Virus record (IMG/VR): IMGVR_UViG_3300031857_000076
Coordinates: 27,626-91,625 of that record
Strand: one strand, 5' to 3'
Source: a virus
DNA: 64,000 nucleotides
Part shown: piece by piece, positions 47,667-56,106 of the stretch
Layout of the letters: every line of letters starts with the position of its first letter
Position numbering within the stretch: position 1 is the stretch's first letter
Notes under the pieces: model-generated
What the model was told of the DNA's origin: nothing
Database searches by the model: none
What the model saw: the letters and a program-made list of their open reading frames with translations, nothing else
Translations under genes and position numbers: made by a program

Positions 47667-50054
47667 ATGAGGATGAAAAACTTCAACTTGACTCCGCGAG
47701 TCAAAAAAGCTCTGGAACAAGCTCAGGAACTAGCAAGGTCTTTGGGGCATGAAAGAATTAACTGCGCCCATGTGTTTAAAACGATTGTTGAGCTTGATTA
47801 TCCATTGTTTCGCACGGTTTTCAGACCATTCATGGTAAATCAGTACAATTTGGCTGATAAAATTATTCCGTTTGTTGAAGAGAATCATCCAGCTTTTTTT
47901 AAAAAGAAAACTAATCAAAAGGCTTGGCACAACGAAATTGAGGAAATTCTTAAATTTGCGAACGAGACAAGCGCCCAATTAAATCAAGAATATGTTGGCG
48001 TTGAGCATGTTTTATATGCTTTAATTATGACATCCCCAACTGTGAGGGGATTTCTAGAGCATAGCAAGTTTCCCATAGATGACTTTGCTGAACTTCTTAT
48101 TAGCCATTTGGACCCAAATTCTGTTAAAAAGAAACCAGAAAAAGTTCCAGAGATTGAAGAAGAGAATGTGGAAAAGCAAACCTACATTAAAAAGTATTGC
48201 ACCAACCTAACTGAACTTGCTTTGCAGAATAAGTTGAACAATGTATATGGGAGAGAAACTGAAATCGCCACTCTTGCTGAAACTATTCTTCGTAAAACAA
48301 AGAACAACATTATTTTGATTGGAGATCCTGGCGTTGGCAAAACAGCTATTGTTGAAGGACTAGCTTATAAAATCATGGTGGACGAAACAACCGCATTGCT
48401 TAAAAATAAAATTGTTGTGTCTTTGAACATGGCATCCATGATTGCAGGTACAAAATATCGCGGTCAATTTGAACAGCGATTCCAAGGCTTGCTCGATGAA
48501 CTCAAAAAGAATAATAACTATATTGTTTTTATTGATGAGATTCACACCATGATTGGCGCTGGAAACGGCGAAGGCGCTCTTGATGTGGCAAACATGCTGA
48601 AACCTGCCCTAGCTCGCGGAGAAATCACTTGTATTGGCGCTACAACCCATGCTGAATACAAGAAGCTGTTTGAGAAGGATGGTGCTTTAAAACGCAGATT
48701 TGAAGCTATTACAATCGAAGAGCCAAATAACGAGCAAACAAAAAAGATATTAATGTCTTCTAAAGCTCAATTTGAGCAGTTTCATGGAGTCACTTACTCC
48801 GAACAAATCATTGAAGATATAATCTTCTTGTGCGAAAAGTATATCCCATACCGCAAATTTCCCGACAAGGCTTTTGACATTATTGATTTACTTGGTTCTA
48901 AAGTTAAAATATCCAATTTTGTCATTCCAAAGAAGATTAAAAATCTTGAAACTAAAATTAAAAAGAACCTTGAAAAGATTAATGACCCAAAGCATTCTGG
49001 CGAGTGCGAGAAGATGATTGAAGAATTTGGGCTAAAGCTTGTAGAATGGGCCGAAAAAGGACGCAAGTTTGTACCAATCTCAACAGAGAATCTGATTGAT
49101 GTTTTTGCTGAAAAGCTAAGTATCAGTAAAAATAAAATTATTTTCGCGAATAATCTACAAAACGAAAACATTTTAGAGATTTTGAAAAACGATGTTTATG
49201 GTCAAGATGAAGGTTTGGAGAAAATTGCCAATATTCTTATCTGCTCAAAGGCTGGACTAAAGCCCAAAAACAAACCAATGGGTAAGTTTTTATTTGTTGG
49301 GCCTACTGGCGTGGGCAAAACTTGGACAGCTAAACTCTTGGCTGAAAAGTTCTTTGGCAATGAAAAAGCCTTGCTAAAGCTTGACATGAGTGAATACCAA
49401 GAGTCTAGTTCAATCAATAAATTAATTGGTTCGGCAATTGGTTATATAAAATGCGAGGAAGGCGGCGTTTTAACTGAATTCGTGCGCAATCGCCCTAATA
49501 GTGTGATTCTTTTTGATGAAATTGAAAAGGCCCATAGAGACATCAATAATTTGTTCTTGCAAATCATGGATGATGGCTATTTGACTGATAATTTGGGTAG
49601 AAAAATAGACTTCTCTAATTCTATCATCATTCTCACCAGCAATCTAGGACATGAACAAGTTGCCAAGCCATCAATGGGTTTCCTTCCAGCAGAAGACAGT
49701 CAAGATTCGAAATATAAAAAATCAATTGAGAACTTCTTTAGGCCAGAATTCTTGGCTCGACTAGATGATGTAATTGTATTTAACAAAATCTCTAAAAACG
49801 AATTCTGCAAAATCTTTGACCGCATGATCGAGAAAACAAATGAAATGCTCAAGCAAAATAATAAAACTATTGAGATTTCAGAAGAAACCAAAGATTTCTT
49901 GTTAAAGAAAATCGAGGAAAATGGCAACAATGCTCGCTCAATTCAAAAAGTCTATCGCCAGTATTTTGAAATTCCCTTGGCTAAGTTTATGCTAAAGGAT
50001 TCTAAATCAGAAATTCATGCTAAATTTATTGACTCTACGGTAATGTTTGAATAA
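47667..50054 (+). CDS. ClpC/ClpA-like AAA+ unfoldase
   Basis: 795 residues. A Clp N domain occupies 1-150 (LTPRVKKALEQAQELARS, then VGVEHVLYALI). NBD1 has GDPGVGKTAIVEG near 219 and IVFIDEIHTMIGAG near 286. A short middle domain follows. NBD2 has GPTGVGKTWTAK near 544 and VILFDEIEKAH near 614. Between Walker B2 and RPEFLARLD is SMGFLPAED, in the place of the [ILV]-G-[FL] ClpP-docking loop of ClpA/ClpC, so it may feed substrates to host ClpP. No clpP is seen here. Confidence 0.9.
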   Translation: MRMKNFNLTPRVKKALEQAQELARSLGHERINCAHVFKTIVELDYPLFRTVFRPFMVNQYNLADKIIPFVEENHPAFFKKKTNQKAWHNEIEEILKFANETSAQLNQEYVGVEHVLYALIMTSPTVRGFLEHSKFPIDDFAELLISHLDPNSVKKKPEKVPEIEEENVEKQTYIKKYCTNLTELALQNKLNNVYGRETEIATLAETILRKTKNNIILIGDPGVGKTAIVEGLAYKIMVDETTALLKNKIVVSLNMASMIAGTKYRGQFEQRFQGLLDELKKNNNYIVFIDEIHTMIGAGNGEGALDVANMLKPALARGEITCIGATTHAEYKKLFEKDGALKRRFEAITIEEPNNEQTKKILMSSKAQFEQFHGVTYSEQIIEDIIFLCEKYIPYRKFPDKAFDIIDLLGSKVKISNFVIPKKIKNLETKIKKNLEKINDPKHSGECEKMIEEFGLKLVEWAEKGRKFVPISTENLIDVFAEKLSISKNKIIFANNLQNENILEILKNDVYGQDEGLEKIANILICSKAGLKPKNKPMGKFLFVGPTGVGKTWTAKLLAEKFFGNEKALLKLDMSEYQESSSINKLIGSAIGYIKCEEGGVLTEFVRNRPNSVILFDEIEKAHRDINNLFLQIMDDGYLTDNLGRKIDFSNSIIILTSNLGHEQVAKPSMGFLPAEDSQDSKYKKSIENFFRPEFLARLDDVIVFNKISKNEFCKIFDRMIEKTNEMLKQNNKTIEISEETKDFLLKKIEENGNNARSIQKVYRQYFEIPLAKFMLKDSKSEIHAKFIDSTVMFE

Positions 50055-50075
50055 AGAATGCGTATAAACTGTGCA

Positions 50076-50291
50076 ATGAATACAAGAATTAATAAAATTA
50101 TCAGCGCAATGCGTTCTAGCCGTGGCCGTTTTTTCGGTCTAACTACCACTCAAGGTCAGTCCGTGAATGGTCGTTTTGTATCAGAAACACCAAACTATGT
50201 TCGTGTTTATGACCGCAATCGGGACGAAAACCTTACTCTTGCCAAGACCAGTCTAGCTGGCTACCGTCAAGGTAAGAAGGTTATCGCCTAA
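50076..50291 (+). CDS. Small basic conserved protein
   Basis: 71 residues from ATG 50076 (ATG 50058 adds six). Basic N-terminus (NTRINKIISAMRSSRGRFFG) and a beta segment VRVYDRNRDENLT. It looks like a small nucleic-acid-binding or structural protein with a RGRFFGLTT core seen in short phage proteins. It is followed by a strong terminator. Function unknown. Confidence 0.6.
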   Translation: MNTRINKIISAMRSSRGRFFGLTTTQGQSVNGRFVSETPNYVRVYDRNRDENLTLAKTSLAGYRQGKKVIA

Positions 50292-50310
50292 TCCGATTAG
50301 CACCATCTTA

Positions 50311-50341
50311 GAAACCCGTCGAATTCGACGGGTTTCTTTTT
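50311..50341 (+). terminator. Rho-independent terminator
   Basis: A 26-bp perfect palindrome (GAAACCCGTCGAA plus its complement) at 50311-50336 is followed by TTTTT. It ends the long plus-strand replication region. TATTAT directly after it, 4 nt before the next ATG, may form part of a new promoter. Confidence 0.85.
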
Positions 50342-50350
50342 ATTATAGAT

Positions 50351-51400
50351 ATGCCAAGAGTCACAAACCTTTTCCAAGAAAAAGTTTACGTCTTTTCTCG
50401 TCAACAAGAAGTATATGAGAACGAAAAAGTTTTAATAGAAAAACTCTGCGATGAGAAGGAGCTTGGTCGCGTTATTAAAATAGATTTTATTGACGCTAAT
50501 ACTAATAATGACATTTTTTTAGTAAAAACAGCCGTTGGCGAAGTTTGCATAAAGCTTTCTTTGGATGCGGGTTCATCAAATCTAAAGAAGGAATTTGATA
50601 TTTTACAAAAAAACATTCGCAAAAAGGTATCGGCATATCCAATCGCTTATGGCATAGATAACTCTGTTGAGTATTCTATTACTGGATTTTTGCCAATGCC
50701 TAACATTGCAAGTGCTGGCATTGCTTCAATTGTGGAACAAGACTATGCTGTTCCCTTTTTTCTCAAACAGTTATCAGAGTTTGAAGCAGTTGAAGAACTG
50801 CCATCAGTTTCAGATTACTTGGATGGCTATCTAAACTTTGATATTTTTAAAGTTCCAGATGCCGAAATTGATTGGCTCAAAAACCATTCAAAACTCAGAA
50901 AGCTTCTTTCGGAAGAGATTTTGTATATTCAAAATATCCTTAAAAACAAAAAATCTTTGATTGATTCATCTGCTGGTCAGCTTTGTCATGGCAATTTGAA
51001 TCAATCAACCATGTTGATTTTGAGTGACTATGTTCACGCAATTAATTGGGAAAATGCCTACAAAGGCGATCTTCTTTTGGATATTTTATCGCTTAGATAT
51101 GAGTTTTTCTTTTCAGAAGCCTTTGAAGACCAAATGATTCAAAAATATGTTGAGTTTTCCAAGCAAAAAATTGACGAAGGTTATTTAAGAAAAATGAAAA
51201 ACTTTGCTGGATACTTTAATTTGCTTAAAATCATGGTAGAATACTTAAAGGAAGTTTATGTTTTAAAAGCTTACAAAAAGAACAAGGTTTTGAATTGCGC
51301 CATCAAATTTAGTAAAAACTATGATACCTTTTATCAACTACCGAGTTTTGACAAAAAACTAAAACCCATAGCTGAATTTTTCGTAGAAAGTGTAATTTAA
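50351..51400 (+). CDS. APH-fold kinase-like protein, probable pseudokinase
   Basis: 349 residues of the aminoglycoside/choline kinase fold. The catalytic loop reads LCHGNLNQST where active enzymes have HGDLxxxN, and the metal site reads INWENAYKGDLLLDI where active enzymes have DWE, so both catalytic Asp are Asn. FLVKTAVGEVCIKLSL is the beta-3 lysine strand. It may bind ligand without phosphorylating it. It follows a terminator and precedes a head-type small protein by 4 nt. Confidence 0.65.
   Translation: MPRVTNLFQEKVYVFSRQQEVYENEKVLIEKLCDEKELGRVIKIDFIDANTNNDIFLVKTAVGEVCIKLSLDAGSSNLKKEFDILQKNIRKKVSAYPIAYGIDNSVEYSITGFLPMPNIASAGIASIVEQDYAVPFFLKQLSEFEAVEELPSVSDYLDGYLNFDIFKVPDAEIDWLKNHSKLRKLLSEEILYIQNILKNKKSLIDSSAGQLCHGNLNQSTMLILSDYVHAINWENAYKGDLLLDILSLRYEFFFSEAFEDQMIQKYVEFSKQKIDEGYLRKMKNFAGYFNLLKIMVEYLKEVYVLKAYKKNKVLNCAIKFSKNYDTFYQLPSFDKKLKPIAEFFVESVI
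51389..51395 (+). promoter_or_regulatory. AGTGTAA element before 51405
   Basis: AGTGTAATTT followed by 6 nt and ATG 51405, overlapping the previous stop. Member of a recurring heptamer set. Confidence 0.35.
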
Positions 51401-51404
51401 TTAT

Positions 51405-51608
51405 ATGCCTTTACCAACCCCATCCAAGAAAGAGAAAGAACAAGAATTTGTTAGTCGCTGCATGGCAGACGATATGATGAACAAAGACTATAAAGATCAA
51501 AAACAAAGAGCCGCTGTATGCTATTCCCAATATCGTCGTCGCGTCAAGAACAAGGGCCAAGCCTCTTGGGATGATGTTCGTAAGGGCGATTCTCTCGGAT
51601 TAGTGTAA
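51405..51608 (+). CDS. Small head/maturation-associated phage protein
   Basis: 67 residues. EFVSRCMADDMMNKDY and QRAAVCYSQYRRRV match a short motif (FxxRCMxDxxMxxxYPDxxQRxAVCYS) found in phage prohead-protease and related structural proteins. The two Cys are conserved. Here it is free-standing. It probably acts in capsid or virion assembly. Confidence 0.6.
   Translation: MPLPTPSKKEKEQEFVSRCMADDMMNKDYKDQKQRAAVCYSQYRRRVKNKGQASWDDVRKGDSLGLV
51602..51608 (+). promoter_or_regulatory. AGTGTAA element before fibre gene 51634
   Basis: AGTGTAATT overlaps the stop of the 67-residue gene, 25 nt upstream of the fibre ATG, leaving room for a short leader with AAGGA 5 nt before ATG. Confidence 0.35.
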
Positions 51609-51633
51609 TTATACCAAAGGTAAAAGGAAAAAT

Positions 51634-53301
51634 ATGGCAACTTACGTTCTTCAAAATTCCGCTCAACAAATTGATCAAGCTGTTACAGCAGCTTATTCTG
51701 GTCTTGTCTTAGGTGGCACAGGATTGGCTCGCACAACTGGCAATCAAACAATTAGTGGAGTTAAAACTTTTGTTGATCAGGCCGTATTTTCTAGTGGCGC
51801 TGTTTTAAACGGCTCAACACAACTCAACGGTGTTCAAGCTATCACTCCTACAGGTAATGCTGCTGTAGATTTGGGTAGCGCATCCAATAGATTTAAAACT
51901 GGCTGGTTTAGTGGAGTTTCTGGTTCTACTGGTGTTTTCCAAAATTTAACTATTTTAGGCACTTTAAATGCCACAATTCCAGCTTCAACTCTAAATAATT
52001 CTACAGGTAATAATGTTACGCTTTCTGGCACAACGAATTTAAATGCTGCCAATTTTAGTGGAAATATCAATTCTGCTGGAACAAATACTTTCAGTGGAGA
52101 TTTAAATGTTTCTGGAAATTCCATTTTTAATGGAACGATTCTCGCTACTGGAAATAAAACATTTTCTGGCTCGCTTTCTCAATCAGGCAATTCAAACTTT
52201 TTTGGGGCTTTGGGGCATTCAGGAACTCTTGTTTCAACTGGAGCTTGGAATCACACTGGAGCTTTTAACCAAACTGGAGATTCCTTTTTTAAAGGCAATG
52301 TTTCAATTGATGCTGCGAGTTCAGCATTGACCTTTTCTGGCACTGCTGCAAAGTTTAATGTTATTTCTGATTTTGGAGTTAGTGGTGTTACCAATATTAC
52401 TGGTAGTTGCAATATTAGCGGCGTGCAACATGTCATTCAAGGCAACATCACACACACTGGTAATTTTAACCATTCTGGCACAACACTATTAATTGGCGAA
52501 ACAAGAAACACTGGAAACTTTGCTGTCATTGGTGACGCTTCATTTAGTGGAAGTGCAAATTTTACAGGTCGCGCAACAATAACAAGCGGAATTAGTGCGA
52601 GCGGAAACGCCTCTGCTCCAGCCTTGGTATTAAATCGTAATCTAACAACTTCTCCCTCTGGTGGAGCAATTGAATATGGTTCTAATGGGCTGTTTTATTT
52701 CACCAATGAAATTTCTGGTGCCGCAAACAGAACAGCATTAAATCCAGTTTATTCCTATGTAGCTCCTCAACCATTCTTTGTTGGAAACGGTACTAGCGGT
52801 ACAGTCAATACGCTTCTTGGTTCTACAGGCATTTATTTAAATACTGGCACTTATCATATTTACTATAATACAAGATTAATTAAAGGCACAACTAATCGTG
52901 CAATTAATCTTGGAATTACTGGTAGCGCAGTTACTTTTACACATCGTTTTGGTCTTGCTGAAAAAAGATACTATACAAATAGTAGTAACGCAAACGGATC
53001 AAGTTTCAATATCACTGGCACTGATGCAGTTTCAGCAGTATTTGCAACAGGAACTACTGACGTAGATAGTTTAGTAATTGACACATCAAGCGTCTCAGAT
53101 ATAAGATATTTAAATAATTTCATATTTGATTGTGTTGTTACAATCACTGGAGCAACAAAAGTTAGACCATATTTGAGGTTTGTTGACAACATTACCGCCG
53201 AGGCCGTAACTGGAACGCAGTTTAATATGCGTGTAACTCAACTAACTACTGGAACTGGAGTTGGCTTGAGTTCTGCCTCTGGTCCTTGGTCTGACCTATA
53301 A
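51634..53301 (+). CDS. Tail fibre / virion decoration protein with beta-helical repeats
   Basis: 555 residues. The N-terminus MATYVLQNSAQQIDQAVTA is a fibre-attachment type. TGNQTISGVKTF at 35-46 recurs in the fibre at 13774. From about 65 to 320 the protein is a run of short repeats (FSGNxN, NHSGxFNQ, SGNSxF) with Ser/Gly/Asn/Thr spacing, expected to form a triple beta-helix. The C-terminal 200 residues are a globular beta domain. AAGGA 5 nt before the ATG is a clear ribosome site. The role is receptor binding or head/tail decoration. Confidence 0.75.
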   Translation: MATYVLQNSAQQIDQAVTAAYSGLVLGGTGLARTTGNQTISGVKTFVDQAVFSSGAVLNGSTQLNGVQAITPTGNAAVDLGSASNRFKTGWFSGVSGSTGVFQNLTILGTLNATIPASTLNNSTGNNVTLSGTTNLNAANFSGNINSAGTNTFSGDLNVSGNSIFNGTILATGNKTFSGSLSQSGNSNFFGALGHSGTLVSTGAWNHTGAFNQTGDSFFKGNVSIDAASSALTFSGTAAKFNVISDFGVSGVTNITGSCNISGVQHVIQGNITHTGNFNHSGTTLLIGETRNTGNFAVIGDASFSGSANFTGRATITSGISASGNASAPALVLNRNLTTSPSGGAIEYGSNGLFYFTNEISGAANRTALNPVYSYVAPQPFFVGNGTSGTVNTLLGSTGIYLNTGTYHIYYNTRLIKGTTNRAINLGITGSAVTFTHRFGLAEKRYYTNSSNANGSSFNITGTDAVSAVFATGTTDVDSLVIDTSSVSDIRYLNNFIFDCVVTITGATKVRPYLRFVDNITAEAVTGTQFNMRVTQLTTGTGVGLSSASGPWSDL

Positions 53302-53303
53302 TT

Positions 53304-53963
53304 ATGGCCTATCTCAATCATAATATTCCAACGATTACTTGTTTAATCCGAAACGAATATTTATTTAACCACGAAAAAGGTCACGGCGAATATACACCAG
53401 CAGATGTTCATTCTGTTGCTTCTATTGAGAAGCGTGTGCCGCTTTTTGAGGCATATTTAAATAATGGCGTGAATTGGACACGGCGACCAATCACAGCATT
53501 TTGCTGGAAACAATGCGATCCTGTGCCGCTTGAACAAGCAATGTATTGGGACTGCTTCTCTCCCTATATTGACGTTCAGGTGCGTCAAAGACTGCGTGGT
53601 TTACGCGCCAAATTAATCACTCCATCAAACACAAAAGAGTGCGGTGAATACTTGTTCACTCTTGATTGGAGTTGGGAAAATAAAAGCGTTTTAGACACTA
53701 ATTTCAGCGAAACTCCAGAGCATAAATGCGCCCACTTATTTAAAATGGATAATGGCAACTTTTACGCTTATCCTAACAACCGCATCATCTGGCACGATGA
53801 CGCATGGGTTTACAACCCAATAGATAAAAATCCAGGATATAAAATTGACTTAAATATTTATTCAGTTGAAAACAAGAGAAACAAGTTTACAGATTATAGC
53901 TACATGACTGAATTTTCCGATGCGCCAATCCATTATACAGAACCTCAAACTGCCACAATGTAA
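53304..53963 (+). CDS. Conserved hypothetical phage protein
   Basis: 219 residues, beginning MAYLNHNIPTITCLIRNEYL and rich in Trp, Tyr and Cys (ITAFCWKQCDP, WDCFSPYIDV, YLFTLDWSW). Its look is of a globular enzyme or virion protein, but no motif is decisive. TATAAT lies one base before its ATG. It overlaps the SET gene by 44 nt. Function unknown. Confidence 0.65.
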   Translation: MAYLNHNIPTITCLIRNEYLFNHEKGHGEYTPADVHSVASIEKRVPLFEAYLNNGVNWTRRPITAFCWKQCDPVPLEQAMYWDCFSPYIDVQVRQRLRGLRAKLITPSNTKECGEYLFTLDWSWENKSVLDTNFSETPEHKCAHLFKMDNGNFYAYPNNRIIWHDDAWVYNPIDKNPGYKIDLNIYSVENKRNKFTDYSYMTEFSDAPIHYTEPQTATM

Positions 53964-54327
53964 GCTTGGCGTTTCAAAGATTAATGGCGCAGGAGTTGGA
54001 GTTTTTGCGCTCTCTAAGATTCCCAAAGACTATCCAATCTTCGCTCCAAGAGCAGAAAACCATTTTATTTGCTGGAGTGAAATATCTGACGTATCGGACG
54101 CTATCAAAAATTACATCCGATATATCTGTCACTCAGACAAAGACGGGTTCTTTATTGATGGTTTTTTGGATCAAATTGATTTGAGTTTTTACGTCAATCA
54201 TTCTGAAACGCCAAACTTAATTCATGACGAAAATGCAGATATTTATTTCTCCGCTAGAGAAATTAACGAAGGCGAAGAACTAACTGTTCTCTATCCAATC
54301 AATGAAAGAGATTGGTTAAACTGTTAA
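53920..54327 (+). CDS. SET-domain protein lysine methyltransferase-like
   Basis: 135 residues, close to a minimal SET domain. SKINGAGVGVFALSKIPK is the N-terminal GxGxFA SAM-binding strand. FYVNHSETPNLIHD is the NHSxxPN motif, and SAREINEGEELTVLYP the GEELxxxYP motif with the catalytic Tyr. It should methylate lysines on a phage or host protein. Its start lies 44 nt inside the preceding gene. Its stop abuts the convergent fibre gene's stop. Confidence 0.8.
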   Translation: MRQSIIQNLKLPQCKLGVSKINGAGVGVFALSKIPKDYPIFAPRAENHFICWSEISDVSDAIKNYIRYICHSDKDGFFIDGFLDQIDLSFYVNHSETPNLIHDENADIYFSAREINEGEELTVLYPINERDWLNC

Positions 54328-55527
54328 TTAAAGTATTGATGCCCATACAGGATTTGCGCCACTGCCGTTTGTTTTAAGAAATTGGCCGCTGGTTCCTGCT
54401 GGTAAAAGCACCCATGATGAAGGTCCACGATAAAGAATATCGCCGTGTGAGCCTCCGCTTACGGATATAAATGAACCTGTAGAACCAGTGCCAACAAACT
54501 GTCCAGTTTGCGAAGGGCGCACAACAGCACCTTGAACATATCCATTTGGATTAGATGAATATGGATAAAAAACACCAGTATAAAAGCCTGTTTGACCTGT
54601 GCCAACAAATCCGCCTGTTTGAGAGGCTGAGATGAAGCTGCCTGTTTGAGAGGTTGTTAAAAACGAACCTGTTTCAGAAGGTCTAACTACTGATCCTGTA
54701 ATAAAATTGCCTGTTGAGCCAGTCCAAACGAATTGTCCAGTTTGAGATGATGTTATAAAAGAACCTGTAGAACCAGTGCTTACAAACCGACCTGTTTGAC
54801 CAGTTGTAATAAACTGTCCAGTTTGACTAGCGGCGGCAAAAATGCCTGAATTAACAGAAGATATTCGATAATTACTACCAACAGTTAAAAGAGCGCCTGG
54901 CCCCGCATAATAAATTCTGCCAAAGCTTAAATCTGGACCTTTATAAGTATAAATCCACGCTGATCCATTATATACCAAATCAGCAAATAATGGAGCTTGA
55001 AGGGGAGCAAAAATAGAAAAATCTCCAGTCCATGAAATTTCATTTTGCCAACCAGTTGCTAAATTACCGTTGGCGTTAATATTTAAACCTTTGGCAAATC
55101 CCCATCCAGATTCAAGAAATTCTGTTTGTAATTCAATGAAACTACCGCTCTGTGGATTAGATGGCAAATAAACATTTAGAGTAGAAGAGGGTGAACCAGG
55201 CGGTATTCTTACTAAATAAGATTTGTTTGCAGCAAGTGTTGTATCGCCAGTAATAACTTCGGTATTACTAAAAGACAATTGACCAGTTGTAGCAAACTGT
55301 CCAGTTTGACCAGTGGTAATAAAACTACCAGTTTCGCTTGGGCGAACAACGTCACCAGTGATATAATAAGCGCCAAGCGAATCGCTTCCATTTGGAGCGT
55401 GAGTTGTTGCGTGCGGTGGGACATCCCCAAATTGATTCACTGTCAAATCAATCTGGTTTGGATTGGTTTGTAGGGTTGCATTAACTTGCTCAGGGGGATT
55501 GATTACAACTGAAATATCAGTAGGCAT
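54328..55527 (-). CDS. Tail fibre with 9-residue TGxFxxTGx repeats
   Basis: 399 residues. N-terminal part PTDISVVINPPEQVNATL is an attachment segment. Many copies of a 9-residue unit TGxF[IV]xTG[QS] occur (about residues 65-85, 225-275, 285-325 and 345-355), interrupted by a globular stretch. The C-terminus GDILYRGPSSWVLLPAGTSG is the common fibre tail ending. The start overlaps the upstream stop as TAATG, with a GGAGGGGGG run upstream. Probably receptor binding. Confidence 0.72.
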   Translation of the reverse strand: MPTDISVVINPPEQVNATLQTNPNQIDLTVNQFGDVPPHATTHAPNGSDSLGAYYITGDVVRPSETGSFITTGQTGQFATTGQLSFSNTEVITGDTTLAANKSYLVRIPPGSPSSTLNVYLPSNPQSGSFIELQTEFLESGWGFAKGLNINANGNLATGWQNEISWTGDFSIFAPLQAPLFADLVYNGSAWIYTYKGPDLSFGRIYYAGPGALLTVGSNYRISSVNSGIFAAASQTGQFITTGQTGRFVSTGSTGSFITSSQTGQFVWTGSTGNFITGSVVRPSETGSFLTTSQTGSFISASQTGGFVGTGQTGFYTGVFYPYSSNPNGYVQGAVVRPSQTGQFVGTGSTGSFISVSGGSHGDILYRGPSSWVLLPAGTSGQFLKTNGSGANPVWASIL

Positions 55528-55874
55528 TATTCAAACCCCCCTCCCTGAATATCTACATCGCCTTTGATGATTCTAACAGGGCAACCACTATTCGGCGGAT
55601 AGATGAAAATCTCTTGCTCGTAAGAGTCATAAGACAATTCTGATGTTTTGGCAGCATCAAGCGATAAAGTGATGATGCCAGAACCAGTGCTTAAAATACT
55701 GGTTGTCCAATCAGGGCCAAAAGAGCCATCCCATTTTCGGCGCAGGTATCCTGATACAGCATAGCCAGAAAGGGTATATTCTCCAGTTGTGGTGCTCAAA
55801 TCAATAGAGTAGGAATAACATGCCCCTCTCTCGATTGCGTTTGAACCAGTTAAATTGTATGTTCCTGCGGCCAT
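55527..55874 (-). CDS. Small virion-associated protein
   Basis: 115 residues, beta-rich (GTYNLTGSNAIERGACYSYS start, then SGYAVSGYLRRKWDGSF). It resembles short proteins that precede fibre genes in siphophages, sometimes forming the base of a fibre. Preceded by AGTGTAATTC and 5 nt before ATG. Function unproven. Confidence 0.6.
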   Translation of the reverse strand: MAAGTYNLTGSNAIERGACYSYSIDLSTTTGEYTLSGYAVSGYLRRKWDGSFGPDWTTSILSTGSGIITLSLDAAKTSELSYDSYEQEIFIYPPNSGCPVRIIKGDVDIQGGGFE

Positions 55875-55882
55875 ATATAGAA

Positions 55883-55889
55883 TTACACT
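55883..55889 (-). promoter_or_regulatory. AGTGTAA element before 55874
   Basis: AGTGTAATTC then 5 nt and ATG 55874. The heptamer sits 8 nt upstream of ATG, close to the 9 nt seen at 32162 and 51405. Confidence 0.35.
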
Positions 55890-56105
55890 TTAAACATTTG
55901 GATTTTGAACTTCTACCACGGAAATTTGACCATCTCCAGAATAAAAATAATAATTGGGGCTTTCGTCTTTGGATGGAATACACAGATCAGAATCCGAATA
56001 GTCTCCCCCAAGGAATAAAAGATGATAGATTTCCCCATCTTCTGATTTCAAAACTTCAGAAACAGAAGAGATTTCAACCTTTGGATAATTAAAAAGAACT
56101 GTCAT
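55890..56105 (-). CDS. Hypothetical protein in tail module
   Basis: 71 residues (TVLFNYPKVEISSVSEVL start, beta-rich, several Tyr). It lies 1 nt after the 567-residue tail protein gene and before the AGTGTAA element. No family recognised. Confidence 0.55.
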   Translation of the reverse strand: MTVLFNYPKVEISSVSEVLKSEDGEIYHLLFLGGDYSDSDLCIPSKDESPNYYFYSGDGQISVVEVQNPNV

Positions 56106-56106
56106 A

